From Candidatus Gastranaerophilales bacterium (GTDB lineage Bacteria; Cyanobacteriota; Vampirovibrionia; Gastranaerophilales; Gastranaerophilaceae), in the NCBI GenBank assembly GCA_944326115.1, contig CALVCQ010000002.1, positions 32,247 to 96,246 on the forward strand: a stretch of 64,000 nucleotides of DNA, given 5' to 3'. Positions 1-8,204 of this stretch are shown here, in pieces. Position 1 is the stretch's first letter. Each line of letters opens with the position of its first letter. The position numbers were made by a program, and so were the translations under genes. Under the pieces are notes generated by a model, which saw only the letters and a list, made by a program, of their open reading frames with translations, did no database searches and was not told the DNA's origin.

Positions 1-610
1 ATTCGGAGATATCGGATGCTACAGCTTCTTCCCGACCAAAAATTTAGGAGGTATGGGTGACGGAGGTATGGCTGTTACAAACAGTGATTATTTAAAAGAC
101 AGAATGACAGCTTTAAGAAACCATGGAGGTGCCGTAAGATATCACCATGATGAAATAGGTGTTAACAGCCGTCTTGATGAAATTCAGTCAGCTATACTGC
201 GAGTAAAGATGAATTATATTGACGAATGGAATAAAATGAGAAGAGAAGTTGCTCACAGATATACAGAGCTTTTCAAAGGCTATGAAGATGTGCAGACACC
301 GAAAGAACTTGCTGATACGTATTGTGTTTACCACCAGTACACAATCAAAGTTCCAAACCGTGATGAAGTACAAAAAATGCTTCAGGAAAACGGCGTTGGC
401 GCAATGCTTTATTATCCTATTCCTCTTCACATGCAAAAAGTTCATGCTCACCTCGGATACAAAATGGGTGATCTGCCAAAAACAGAATATGACACACAGC
501 ATGTTATGAGTTTGCCAATGTTTGCAGAATTAACTTTTGAAGAACAAAAAGAAATTGTTCAAAAAGTTAAAGATGCAATTGAAAAATGCAAAACAGCTGC
601 TAGCTGCTAG
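1..610 (+). CDS. DegT/DnrJ/EryC1/StrS-family sugar aminotransferase, C-terminal part
   Basis: This is a PLP-dependent aminotransferase of the family that aminates nucleotide-bound keto-sugars for surface polysaccharide or LPS. The gene is cut by the left window edge and the frame is open from base 2. The motif SFFPTKNLGGMGDGG holds the PLP-binding lysine (codon 38-40), followed by the usual NHG and RLDEIQ(S)A stretch. The C-terminal half has the substrate-loop pattern YYPIPLHMQ. It ends at a TAG and is followed by a strong terminator, so it is the last gene of its operon. The exact sugar substrate (WbpE, PerA or WecE type) cannot be told from this fragment. Confidence 0.9.
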   Translation, partial: FGDIGCYSFFPTKNLGGMGDGGMAVTNSDYLKDRMTALRNHGGAVRYHHDEIGVNSRLDEIQSAILRVKMNYIDEWNKMRREVAHRYTELFKGYEDVQTPKELADTYCVYHQYTIKVPNRDEVQKMLQENGVGAMLYYPIPLHMQKVHAHLGYKMGDLPKTEYDTQHVMSLPMFAELTFEEQKEIVQKVKDAIEKCKTAASC

Positions 611-637
611 AAAAAAAATTGCAAAATAAATCAGATG

Positions 638-671
638 AAAAAAGACAGGAATAAATCATCCTGTCTTTTTT
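638..671 (+). terminator. Rho-independent terminator of the aminotransferase gene
   Basis: A 13-bp perfect stem (638-650 with 659-671) around an 8-nt loop, with the 3' arm running into TTTTTT, lies 28 nt past the stop codon. Confidence 0.9.
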
Positions 672-759
672 ATTAAAATTTTCTTATATATCTAATCCGG
701 TATAACAGATGAATCATAATTACTATACGGCACGCAGATACTTCGTATCTGACATTGCA

Positions 760-803
760 CCTCTCATAAAAGCAACATTTAGTTGCTTTTATTCGGCAGA
801 GTC
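760..803 (+). repeat. 44-bp hairpin element, copy 1
   Basis: It begins CCTCTCA and ends TTCGGCAGAGTC. The centre is a palindrome in which AAAAGCAAC pairs with GTTGCTTTT around ATTTA. Near-identical ends occur at 977-1020 and 63944-63983. Confidence 0.75.
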
Positions 804-877
804 ACCATTCAAAACGTGCCACAGGCACCTTTCGTTCGGAGTCCTTGGCTCGCAAAAGCTATGCCTTTGACTTAGCT

Positions 878-921
878 CCTCTCATAAATGCAACATTTAT
901 TTACTTTTATTTTGCAGGTTT
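878..921 (+). repeat. 44-bp hairpin element, copy 2 (degenerate)
   Basis: It has the same length and the same CCTCTCATAAA start as copy 1. The right end has decayed (TTTTGCAGG instead of TTCGGCAGAG) and the stem has mismatches. Confidence 0.6.
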
Positions 922-976
922 CTATCTCGAATTAACATTTGCTCGATTCCCGACAGAGCTCTTATTAACGTCATTT

Positions 977-1020
977 CCCTCTTAAAAAACAATTTACGGA
1001 TTGTTTTATTCGGCAGGGTC
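977..1020 (+). repeat. 44-bp hairpin element, copy 3
   Basis: It starts CCCTCTTA and ends TTCGGCAGGGTC. The stem is AAAACAAT with ATTGTTTT around a short loop. The stem sequence differs from copy 1 but pairing is kept, which points to selection on structure. Confidence 0.7.
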
Positions 1021-1119
1021 TTATCACGAATTTTCTCAAAGAGAAATTTAATTCTTTATTTAAACTTTTTTTATGTCTATAATAAAGATTAAAGTACAAT
1101 GTATAAAAAGGAACAATAA

Positions 1120-1797
1120 ATGCAAGCAAGACGAGCTGCAAGAGAACTGGCATTAATATTATTTTCTCAATTTGATAAAAAAATTACACAGTATAATCAA
1201 GCAGAATTTGAAGATATTATATTGAAATCAGTAAGAACACTTACTAACAATGCATTAGAGGAGTTAAAAGTCTCCGTCGGCGCAATAAATGCAATGAAAG
1301 AGTATGTCGACACATACGAAGCAGAAAATCCTGAAAATCTTAGCCGACCAATGCATGCTACAAACATACCTATTGCACTGCCAATGACATCAGACCTTAG
1401 AGGCAGACTTGAAGAATTATTGAACATTAGTGAAAAAATCGTTCTTGCTTTAGAAATTGCAGAAATGACAGCACTGGAACATACAGGCGAAGTTAAAAAT
1501 TATGTAATACAAATAGCAAATACTTTTAAAGAAAATTCTCAAGAAATTGACTCATTAATCCAAAAATTTGCGCACGGCTGGGATATTGACAGACTTGTGA
1601 AAATAGACAAAGATATTTTAAGAATAGCTATAGCTGAACTCTTATTTATTGATGAAGCACCGGTAAAAGTCGTTGTAGACGAAGCGTTAGAACTGGCAAA
1701 AAAATATTCAACAGACGATTCTTCTTCCTTCATAAACGGCATACTTGGCAAAGTTATTGATGAAAAAAAAGCAAGAGATAAAGAAAAAATTAAATAA
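1120..1797 (+). CDS. nusB: Transcription antitermination factor NusB
   Basis: NusB binds boxA RNA with NusE (S10) in antitermination of rRNA transcription. The N-terminus MQARRAARELALILFSQFD and the C-terminal block from DRLVKIDKDILRIAIAELL to FINGILGKVID are classic NusB. The protein is 225 aa, against about 140 in most bacteria. The extra length is a mid-protein insertion at about residues 60-130 that is rich in helix formers. Cyanobacterial NusB proteins are also about 210 aa, so this fits the suspected lineage. SD AAGGA lies before the ATG. Its TAA overlaps the ftsY ATG by one base (TAATG), indicating translational coupling. Confidence 0.93.
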   Translation: MQARRAARELALILFSQFDKKITQYNQAEFEDIILKSVRTLTNNALEELKVSVGAINAMKEYVDTYEAENPENLSRPMHATNIPIALPMTSDLRGRLEELLNISEKIVLALEIAEMTALEHTGEVKNYVIQIANTFKENSQEIDSLIQKFAHGWDIDRLVKIDKDILRIAIAELLFIDEAPVKVVVDEALELAKKYSTDDSSSFINGILGKVIDEKKARDKEKIK

Positions 1798-2780
1798 TGT
1801 TTGATTTTTTTAAGAAAAAAGAAGAAAACAAAATACAGACAGAGTCCGAAAAAGAAACCGATGAGAAAAAAAACTTTTTTTCTCTTACTTTTGAGTCTTT
1901 AAAAAAAACAATTGAAAAGACAAGCGAGTCACTCGTCGGGAATATTGTTCAAAAAATTGAAAAAGAAGAAGAGTTTGATGAATTCATCTTGGACGATATG
2001 GAAGAACTGTTAATTAAGGCTGATTTAGGAGTCAGTACGGCATCTTTTATAGTCGATAAATTAAGAAAAAAGAGCAATATGAAGCCTTCACAGGTAAAAG
2101 AATATCTGCAGCAAGAATTTACCAATATACTAAATGCAGCCGGCTCAACAGAACTTAATTATAAAGAAAACGAGTTGAATATTTATTTTATTGTTGGAGT
2201 TAACGGAGCCGGTAAAACTACGCTGATAGGAAAACTTGCAAACAGATTCCGTCAGCAGAACAAAAAAGTTCTGGTTGCGGCAGGTGATACTTTCCGTGCG
2301 GCTGCAGAAGAACAGCTTGATATTTGGAGCAAAAGAGCAGGTGCTGATATCGTCCGTAATGACGGTGCAGATCCCGCTTCTGTTGTGTTCGATGCAATAA
2401 AAAAAGCTAAGAATGAAAATTATGATGTGATTCTCGTAGATACAGCCGGAAGGTTGCAAAATAAATTTAATCTTATGCAAGAACTTTCAAAAATAAAATC
2501 TGTTATTGATAAAAATGCAAGCGAAGCACTGAGAGAATCAATACTTGTATTAGATGCAAATACAGGGCAAAACGGACTTTCTCAGGCAAAAGTCTTTACT
2601 GAATGCGTAAATCTTACATCAGTTGCACTGACAAAATTGGACGGCTCAGCCAAAGGCGGTATCATAATATCAATTGCAAAAGAAATGAATTTGCCTGTAA
2701 AACTTATCGGTGTAGGCGAAAAAATGGAAGATTTAAAAGATTTCATTCCTGATGATTTTGTAAAAGCATTATTTGATTAA
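1797..2780 (+). CDS. ftsY: Signal recognition particle receptor FtsY
   Basis: FtsY is the membrane-associated SRP receptor GTPase that docks ribosome-nascent chains at SecYEG. In 327 aa it has a short charged N-terminal region (residues 1-60), the helical N domain (about 60-125), and the G domain with GVNGAGKTT (134-142), the GDTFRAAA insertion-box start, DTAGR (215-219) and TKLDGSAKGG (279-288). It lacks the long acidic A domain of E. coli FtsY. It is coupled to nusB by a 1-nt overlap, and its stop codon overlaps the stop of the convergent sigma factor gene. Confidence 0.96.
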   Translation: MFDFFKKKEENKIQTESEKETDEKKNFFSLTFESLKKTIEKTSESLVGNIVQKIEKEEEFDEFILDDMEELLIKADLGVSTASFIVDKLRKKSNMKPSQVKEYLQQEFTNILNAAGSTELNYKENELNIYFIVGVNGAGKTTLIGKLANRFRQQNKKVLVAAGDTFRAAAEEQLDIWSKRAGADIVRNDGADPASVVFDAIKKAKNENYDVILVDTAGRLQNKFNLMQELSKIKSVIDKNASEALRESILVLDANTGQNGLSQAKVFTECVNLTSVALTKLDGSAKGGIIISIAKEMNLPVKLIGVGEKMEDLKDFIPDDFVKALFD

Positions 2781-3505
2781 GTAAGATTGTTTTTTTCCAG
2801 CTCTTTTCTTATTTTGTTCAATCCTGATTGTATAATTCTGGAAATTCGTGAAGGAGAAATATTAAAATCTACGGATAATTCTCTCAACTTTTTATCATAA
2901 AAGAATTTTGCTTCTATTAGATCATGCTCTCTTTGCGGAAGTTTTTTCATTGCTTCTTTTATAGCTGCACTTATTTCATTAAAAGTTACCAGTTCTTCCG
3001 GTGTTCTTGCATTATCTTTAATCTGTGTCGGATTTTCAGCATCAGCCATTTCATCAATAGAAAGAATTGTTTTATATATAGCCTCTCTTATATCATTATT
3101 GGCTTCTTCAGCTTCTTTCTGTGTTAAATTAATGTTATCATTTTTAGTTTTTTGAGAATACCATTTATATCTTCTTCTTACTTCATTTCTTATTGCCCAT
3201 TTAATAGCTGTAGAAATATAAGAATTATTGAATTTTGTAATATCTGTTGTTGTACAAAAATGATGTACAACCTGTGTGCCTATATTTACCAGCTCTGAAA
3301 AATCTATCAAATACGAAGAAGACAGCTTTTTAAATTCTATTTTTGCAATAGTTTCTATAAGTTCGTTGTACTGTGACAAACATTTTCTTATATCCGCTTT
3401 TGTCTTGATGTCCAATTTTAAACTCGCTTTAAAAAACTTTTTACCTGTATAACAGCAAAACCGTTTAATATAATTGTAAATTAAAAATAAAAAACTGTAA
3501 AACAT
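2777..3505 (-). CDS. Sigma-70 family RNA polymerase sigma factor
   Basis: This alternative sigma factor is 242 aa if the most distal ATG is used. Region 2 is seen around residues 60-120 (DFSELVNIG, then AIKWAIRNEVRRRYKWYS). Region 4 is at the C-terminus, with the helix-turn-helix LRELSVDFNISPSRISRIIQ preceded by LPQREHDLIEAKFF. The layout resembles the FliA/WhiG/SigB type more than ECF factors. The start is uncertain: the annotated ATG has no clear SD and the first 30 residues look hydrophobic and atypical, so a TTG near residue 31 is possible. It is convergent with ftsY with a 4-nt overlap. Its regulon cannot be told. Confidence 0.85.
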   Translation of the reverse strand: MFYSFLFLIYNYIKRFCCYTGKKFFKASLKLDIKTKADIRKCLSQYNELIETIAKIEFKKLSSSYLIDFSELVNIGTQVVHHFCTTTDITKFNNSYISTAIKWAIRNEVRRRYKWYSQKTKNDNINLTQKEAEEANNDIREAIYKTILSIDEMADAENPTQIKDNARTPEELVTFNEISAAIKEAMKKLPQREHDLIEAKFFYDKKLRELSVDFNISPSRISRIIQSGLNKIRKELEKNNLT

Positions 3506-3586
3506 TTATAAACTTTTGTAATTGTTTAATAAAAATTTAGCAATATTCAATATTGATATTTTTTTACAGTTACGGATGGTGAACAA

Positions 3587-5647
3587 ATGAAAATTTTTAA
3601 TAACAAACCTTTAATAAAAACTGAATTAACAAATAATAAGCAGCAGCGTGTTGAAGAAAAAAAAGTGAAAAGACCGGCATCTGCGCCTATTGATATAAAT
3701 AATTTGCCTAAAATAAGAAATTATGCAATTGCAGCTTTATTTTTGCTGCCAACATTGGGGATTGTAAAGAATTGCAGCTGCAGTAATGTTTCAAATAATC
3801 AAGGCGAAACACCTCAGGAAATAATAATTGAAGGTGAACCGGCAGATACTACTTACCGTGCAATGTATACAGACAAAACAGATATGCTGCTTTATACGGT
3901 AAAAAAAGGTGATACACCGTCAGGCATAGCTGAAAAACATAATGTATCAACAAGACGATTGCTTGATGTAAACGGATTGAATAAAAAGTCTGTTATTTAT
4001 CCGGATGAAACATTGATTATACCTGAATCTTACAGGGTAAAAAATATACGGACAGCCGAAGATGTTGCAAAGATGCTCGGATTAAGTACTGATTATATTG
4101 AATTTTTACAGAACATAGAAGAGAAATATGACACTGTCTATGAAGACAGAAATAAAAAACAAACAATAGGTGTAGGTCATTTAATATTGCCGAAAGAAAA
4201 AGCTTTCTATAAAAATAAAAAACTGGATGACAAAGAAATTTATACTCTTCTTGCTCAGGATATTTTAAATATAGACTTGGATTTAAAAACAGTCATAAAT
4301 GAAAATGCTTATAAAAATATGCCACGGAATTTAAAAGAATCCGTAATAGATCTTGCTTTTAATAAAGGAATAGGTGCAATAAGCGATAATACAATATTAA
4401 ACAAAGCATTAAATGATGAGGATTACGTAACAGCTGTTGCCAATCTTACACAGGATTATTCAGTAATTAACAATAATAAAGGTGAAAAAATCAAAAAGCC
4501 TGCTGCAGGACTAAGTAAAAGACGCTTGTATAATATTGCAAACGCAAATCAAATATTCAAAAACGGAATACCGGAAGTTGTTACAGATTCAGCTGCAGCA
4601 GTGTATCGCAGAGGTTTAAAATACCTGGAAGCAGAAAAAAACAGAGGCGAATTAACAGAAAACGAATACAAAGGTGTGCTTAAAGAATTTGATTACATTG
4701 CTGATGAACTGTTTGAAGGAAAAATCAAAGATAATTCGTCAAACAGAGTTGTTAAGATAAAAAGAAGATTTACGGATAATCAAATCGGAAATAATACAGC
4801 CGCAAACAGTTCACAGGTTATTTACGTAAACGGGCAAAAAACAAACTGGACAGTAAGCTCTCTTTATGAGGACTGGAATAAAACGGCTAAAAGAAATCTC
4901 AGACCCCAGAAACGACCTCTTCCGCAGGTTGATAAAAACGGAAATATAAAAGCTCTTGTAAAAATTTATAAGCCAACAGGCGAAGGTTTATTGTCAGGGA
5001 AAACAATAATAGTAAATCCCGGTCACGGCGGAGCAATGAACAAAGTGGAAAAAAACGGAAAATTAAACGTAAATTTCGACCCGGGTACAAGTAACGCTGT
5101 TATGAGCAAAAGAAATCCGAATATAGAGACAAAAAGCTTCATCGGAAACGGCGGCATAGCACTGGAAGAATGGGTTGTCAATCAGAATATATCAGATGAA
5201 TTAACAAAACTGATAAATAAAGCAGGCGGCAAAGTTATTTATGTACAGGGTTCCGTTTACAGCGCAATGGAAGCTATTAGAGAAATAGAAAACACTAATA
5301 AAATAGATCTGCTGGTAAGTCTTCACAGTAATTCTATCGGAGCAAAAAGAGGGATATATGTTATTTCTAATAAACGAAACGGTACAGATGAAGAGGACAA
5401 AACTCTGGCAGACTCAATTACAACTAATTTAAATCAAAATAGCTGGTTTAAAGGAATCACACACCAAAAAGAACAATCACTGGGTGTTTTATCTTCAAGT
5501 TCAGAAGAAAGTTCTCCAATACCAGGAGTTTTGATAGAAACAGGAAATTTGAAAAACAAAGATGATGTTGCTAATCTTGCATCACAAACTTTTAAAAATA
5601 AGTTGGTTGAATCAATTCTTAACGGTATTACAGATTATTTACATTAA
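3587..5647 (+). CDS. LysM - GH24 lysozyme - N-acetylmuramoyl-L-alanine amidase fusion
   Basis: This appears to be a two-activity peptidoglycan hydrolase of 686 aa. A basic N-terminus is followed by one membrane segment (about 45-60). A LysM domain lies at 102-146 (YTVKKGDTPSGIAEKHNVS to LIIPE). A phage-type lysozyme domain lies at about 165-325; the catalytic pattern E179, D187 and TIGVGH (193-198) fits GH24. An amidase_3 domain lies at 471-686 with the zinc ligands visible as H480 (NPGHGG), E527 or E528, and H580 (SLHSN), and the catalytic Glu at 651 (LIETGN). The start has GGATGG upstream. It probably acts in the periplasm while anchored to the inner membrane. Family assignments are by eye. 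Confidence 0.85.
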   Translation: MKIFNNKPLIKTELTNNKQQRVEEKKVKRPASAPIDINNLPKIRNYAIAALFLLPTLGIVKNCSCSNVSNNQGETPQEIIIEGEPADTTYRAMYTDKTDMLLYTVKKGDTPSGIAEKHNVSTRRLLDVNGLNKKSVIYPDETLIIPESYRVKNIRTAEDVAKMLGLSTDYIEFLQNIEEKYDTVYEDRNKKQTIGVGHLILPKEKAFYKNKKLDDKEIYTLLAQDILNIDLDLKTVINENAYKNMPRNLKESVIDLAFNKGIGAISDNTILNKALNDEDYVTAVANLTQDYSVINNNKGEKIKKPAAGLSKRRLYNIANANQIFKNGIPEVVTDSAAAVYRRGLKYLEAEKNRGELTENEYKGVLKEFDYIADELFEGKIKDNSSNRVVKIKRRFTDNQIGNNTAANSSQVIYVNGQKTNWTVSSLYEDWNKTAKRNLRPQKRPLPQVDKNGNIKALVKIYKPTGEGLLSGKTIIVNPGHGGAMNKVEKNGKLNVNFDPGTSNAVMSKRNPNIETKSFIGNGGIALEEWVVNQNISDELTKLINKAGGKVIYVQGSVYSAMEAIREIENTNKIDLLVSLHSNSIGAKRGIYVISNKRNGTDEEDKTLADSITTNLNQNSWFKGITHQKEQSLGVLSSSSEESSPIPGVLIETGNLKNKDDVANLASQTFKNKLVESILNGITDYLH

Positions 5648-6501
5648 ACTGATTCAAAAGTTTCAAAAGCTTTGTAAGAACTTCTTACAAGCCCTGATGC
5701 AACAATATGTTTTATTCCTGCTTTATGTGCAAGGTCTTGTACTATTATAAAATCATCTTCCGTATAATATTTTACAACTTCAAGATGTTTTTTAGAAGGC
5801 TGCATATACTGACCTACTGTTACAATATCACAGTTTACGGACTTAATATCCTTAAAAGTTTCGTAAAGTTCTTCAAATGTTTCACCAAGCCCGACCATAA
5901 GACCTGTTTTGGTAATCATTTTTTTATCACGTTCTTTTATATGCCTTAAAAGATTTAAAGAACGCTCATAATTTGCAAGAGGTCTGGCTTTTGCATAAAG
6001 CTTTTTAACAGTTTCAATGTTATGGTTAAAGACATCCGGTTTGGCATCAATTACGATATCTGCCAGATCATCTATTCCTTCAAAGTCAGGAGTCAAAACT
6101 TCTATTTTTATATCAGGTATAAGCTTTCTTGTTTCGATTATAACTCCGGCAAATATATCCGCCCCCTGAAGAGGTAAATCATCCCGTGTAACAGATGTTA
6201 TAACAGCATATTTTAACCCTAGTTCTTTTATTGCCTGTGCTACTTTATACGGCTCCCTGCGATCAGGAAGCAAAGGTTTTCCACCTTCTATATTGCAAAA
6301 ACGGCAGTTTCTTGTACAAATATTGCCCAAAATCAAAAATGTTGCAGTGTTTTTTGCATAACATTCCGCTTTATTCGGACATCTTGCTGCTTCACAAACT
6401 GTATTCAGACATTTATCTTTCAGAATTGAACGCACTAATCTGGTTTTGTCAGTGTCAATAATTCCTCTTTTCAGATAATCAGGTAATCTTTTTCTTTCCA
6501 T
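5644..6501 (-). CDS. lipA: Lipoyl synthase
   Basis: LipA inserts two sulfurs into octanoyl groups on lipoyl-dependent enzymes or GcvH, using two 4Fe-4S clusters. The auxiliary cluster cysteines are C36, C41 and C47 (CEAARCPNKAEC), the radical-SAM cysteines are C62, C66 and C69 (CTRNCRFC), and the C-terminal RSSY motif is present. Its 285 aa is normal for the family. No lipB or lplA lies beside it. The stop overlaps the end of the convergent wall hydrolase gene by 4 nt. Two overlapping TATAAT-like boxes lie just upstream of the ATG on this strand. Confidence 0.96.
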   Translation of the reverse strand: MERKRLPDYLKRGIIDTDKTRLVRSILKDKCLNTVCEAARCPNKAECYAKNTATFLILGNICTRNCRFCNIEGGKPLLPDRREPYKVAQAIKELGLKYAVITSVTRDDLPLQGADIFAGVIIETRKLIPDIKIEVLTPDFEGIDDLADIVIDAKPDVFNHNIETVKKLYAKARPLANYERSLNLLRHIKERDKKMITKTGLMVGLGETFEELYETFKDIKSVNCDIVTVGQYMQPSKKHLEVVKYYTEDDFIIVQDLAHKAGIKHIVASGLVRSSYKAFETFESV

Positions 6502-6559
6502 ATTATTATTTTACTAAATTATAAATTATAAATACAGAATCTTAACCTCAAAAACTTTG

Positions 6560-7828
6560 TCAATCTAATTCCTCAGGAGAAGCAATTCTTCCGAGAACGG
6601 CACTGGCAGCAGCCACTGCAGGAGAAGACAAGTAAACTTCACTGTCGACATGCCCCATTCTTCCTACAAAATTTCTGTTTGTAGTAGAAATACATTTTTC
6701 TCCTTGTGCAAGTATTCCTGCCCAACCGCCGAGGCAGGGTCCGCACGTCGGTGTGGAAACAGCGCCTTGGGCTTCTATTATTGTTTCTATATATCCAAGT
6801 TTTAATGCCTCCAGATAAATATCCTGAGTCCCCGGAAAAACTATCAAACGTACGTCAGGATGAACCTTTCTTCCTTTTAGGATTTCAGCTGTTATTTTTA
6901 AATCTGATAATCTTCCGTTTGTACAGCTTCCGATAACAGCCTGATCTATTTTTACATTACCGGCTTTTGAAACAGGTTTTGTATTCTCCGGAAGATGAGG
7001 AAAAGCAACCGTAGGTTCTATATTTGACGCATCATAAACCAGCTCTTTTTCATATTCTGCACCGGTATCACTGTTATAAAAAACAGGTTTTCTGACAGAA
7101 CGGCTTTCAAGGTACTGTCTTGTAATATTATCAGGAACAATTATTCCTGATTTTGCACCGGCTTCTATTGCCATATTACAAATTGTCAAACGACCGTCCA
7201 TTTCCATATTTTCTATAGCACTGCCGCCTATTTCCAGAACTTTATACAAAGCCCCGTCTACACCGATATCCCCGATAAGATGAAGTATCAGATCTTTTGC
7301 GCTAACCCATTTATTTAGTTTTCCACGAAATTCAACTTTGATTGAAGAAGGAACTTTAAACCATGTTTCTCCTGCCGCCATAGCACAGGCAAGGTCAGTA
7401 GAGCCGACACCAGTAGAGAAAGCACCTAAAGCGCCGTAAGTACAGGTATGCGAATCTGCACCTATTATCAAATCGCCTGCAGTAACAATACCCTTTTCCG
7501 GCAAAAGAGCATGCTCTATGCCCATTCGTCCGACTTCAAAATAGTTTTTTAAATTCTGTTCTTTTGAAAATTCTCTGACCATTTTTGCCTGCTGTGCCGA
7601 TTTAATATCCTTATTCGGTACAAAATGATCGGGAACAAACACAACCCTGCTGCTGTCAAAAACTTTTTCAACACCTATTTTTTTGAATTCTTTTATTGCA
7701 ACAGGACCAGTAATATCATTAGCCAGTGTAATATCTATTTTTGCCGTTATAAGCTGTCCTGGTTTTACCTCATCCAATCCGGCATGCGCTGCCAGTATTT
7801 TTTCCGCAATATTCATTGGTCTTGTCAT
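6560..7828 (-). CDS. leuC: 3-isopropylmalate dehydratase large subunit (LeuC/homoaconitase type)
   Basis: This is an aconitase-superfamily 4Fe-4S hydrolyase that isomerises 2- to 3-isopropylmalate in leucine synthesis. At 422 aa it is the shorter LeuC2 type shared with archaeal homoaconitases, so substrate cannot be fixed by length alone. Cluster cysteines are seen in GSCTNGR and [10 protein letters not shown], and [13 protein letters not shown] is also present. The ATG has a good SD (AAGGAG). No leuD small subunit follows, as lipA lies downstream, so its partner must be encoded elsewhere. A terminator hairpin sits in its long leader. Confidence 0.9.
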   Translation of the reverse strand: MTRPMNIAEKILAAHAGLDEVKPGQLITAKIDITLANDITGPVAIKEFKKIGVEKVFDSSRVVFVPDHFVPNKDIKSAQQAKMVREFSKEQNLKNYFEVGRMGIEHALLPEKGIVTAGDLIIGADSHTCTYGALGAFSTGVGSTDLACAMAAGETWFKVPSSIKVEFRGKLNKWVSAKDLILHLIGDIGVDGALYKVLEIGGSAIENMEMDGRLTICNMAIEAGAKSGIIVPDNITRQYLESRSVRKPVFYNSDTGAEYEKELVYDASNIEPTVAFPHLPENTKPVSKAGNVKIDQAVIGSCTNGRLSDLKITAEILKGRKVHPDVRLIVFPGTQDIYLEALKLGYIETIIEAQGAVSTPTCGPCLGGWAGILAQGEKCISTTNRNFVGRMGHVDSEVYLSSPAVAAASAVLGRIASPEELD

Positions 7829-8204
7829 AAAAAACTCCTTTATTTTAATTTTATTACAAAATATTGAAATAAAAAAAAGCTATGGACTTGTAGGTTCATA
7901 GCTATTAGATTAGGGATATGCGTATCGTCGTCTTTATTTAAGGAGTATAGTGTTATTCTACACATACTTTAGTTGCAGAAAATCATACATTGTTATGAAT
8001 AAATTTTTAAGTTTTCATCTGTTTATCTGATTAATACATGACTTATGCAAAAAAAACATTAATAAAAAAACATATCGGCTATAATATAGCGGATTCAATA
8101 CAGAAAACAATTCAGTCGTATAGATGATTTGTTGAAAAATAATTGAATCCGGGGTAATTTATGCCGATATCGATGGTAGGGCAAATTATCAAGGGTGTTA
8201 AAAT
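7829..8204. other. Divergent intergenic region with the leuC leader
   Basis: This 376-bp region lies between the divergent leuC and TPR genes. It holds a minus-strand terminator hairpin (7878-7903), an imperfect dyad at 7944-7968 and a symmetric AT-rich box around 8080-8090 containing TATAAT (8080-8085) that could serve either strand. Only very short reading frames are present on the leuC strand. Confidence 0.55.
7871..7903 (-). terminator. Terminator hairpin in the leuC leader, candidate attenuator
   Basis: On the minus strand a 10-bp stem (AGCTATGAAC with GTCCATAGCT) around a 6-nt loop is followed at once by eight T. It lies about 43 nt before the leuC start codon, so it would cut leuC transcripts unless relieved. 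No T-box core (GGTGGNACCGCG) and no convincing Leu-rich leader peptide was found. Alternatively it ends a small RNA. Confidence 0.6.

Larger units (their letters stand above)
672..1119. other. Repeat-rich intergenic region without genes
   Basis: No convincing reading frame was found. The stretch holds three copies of a 44-bp hairpin element (listed separately), a short hairpin at 735-751 (CAGATAC-TTC-GTATCTG) and another at 816-828 (GTGCC-ACA-GGCAC). The right end carries the nusB leader, with TATAAT at 1078-1083 and no clear -35. Confidence 0.7.

Noticed and set aside
720..1020. CRISPR array
   Set aside because: The repeats are self-pairing, unevenly spaced and differ in sequence, and there are no cas genes.
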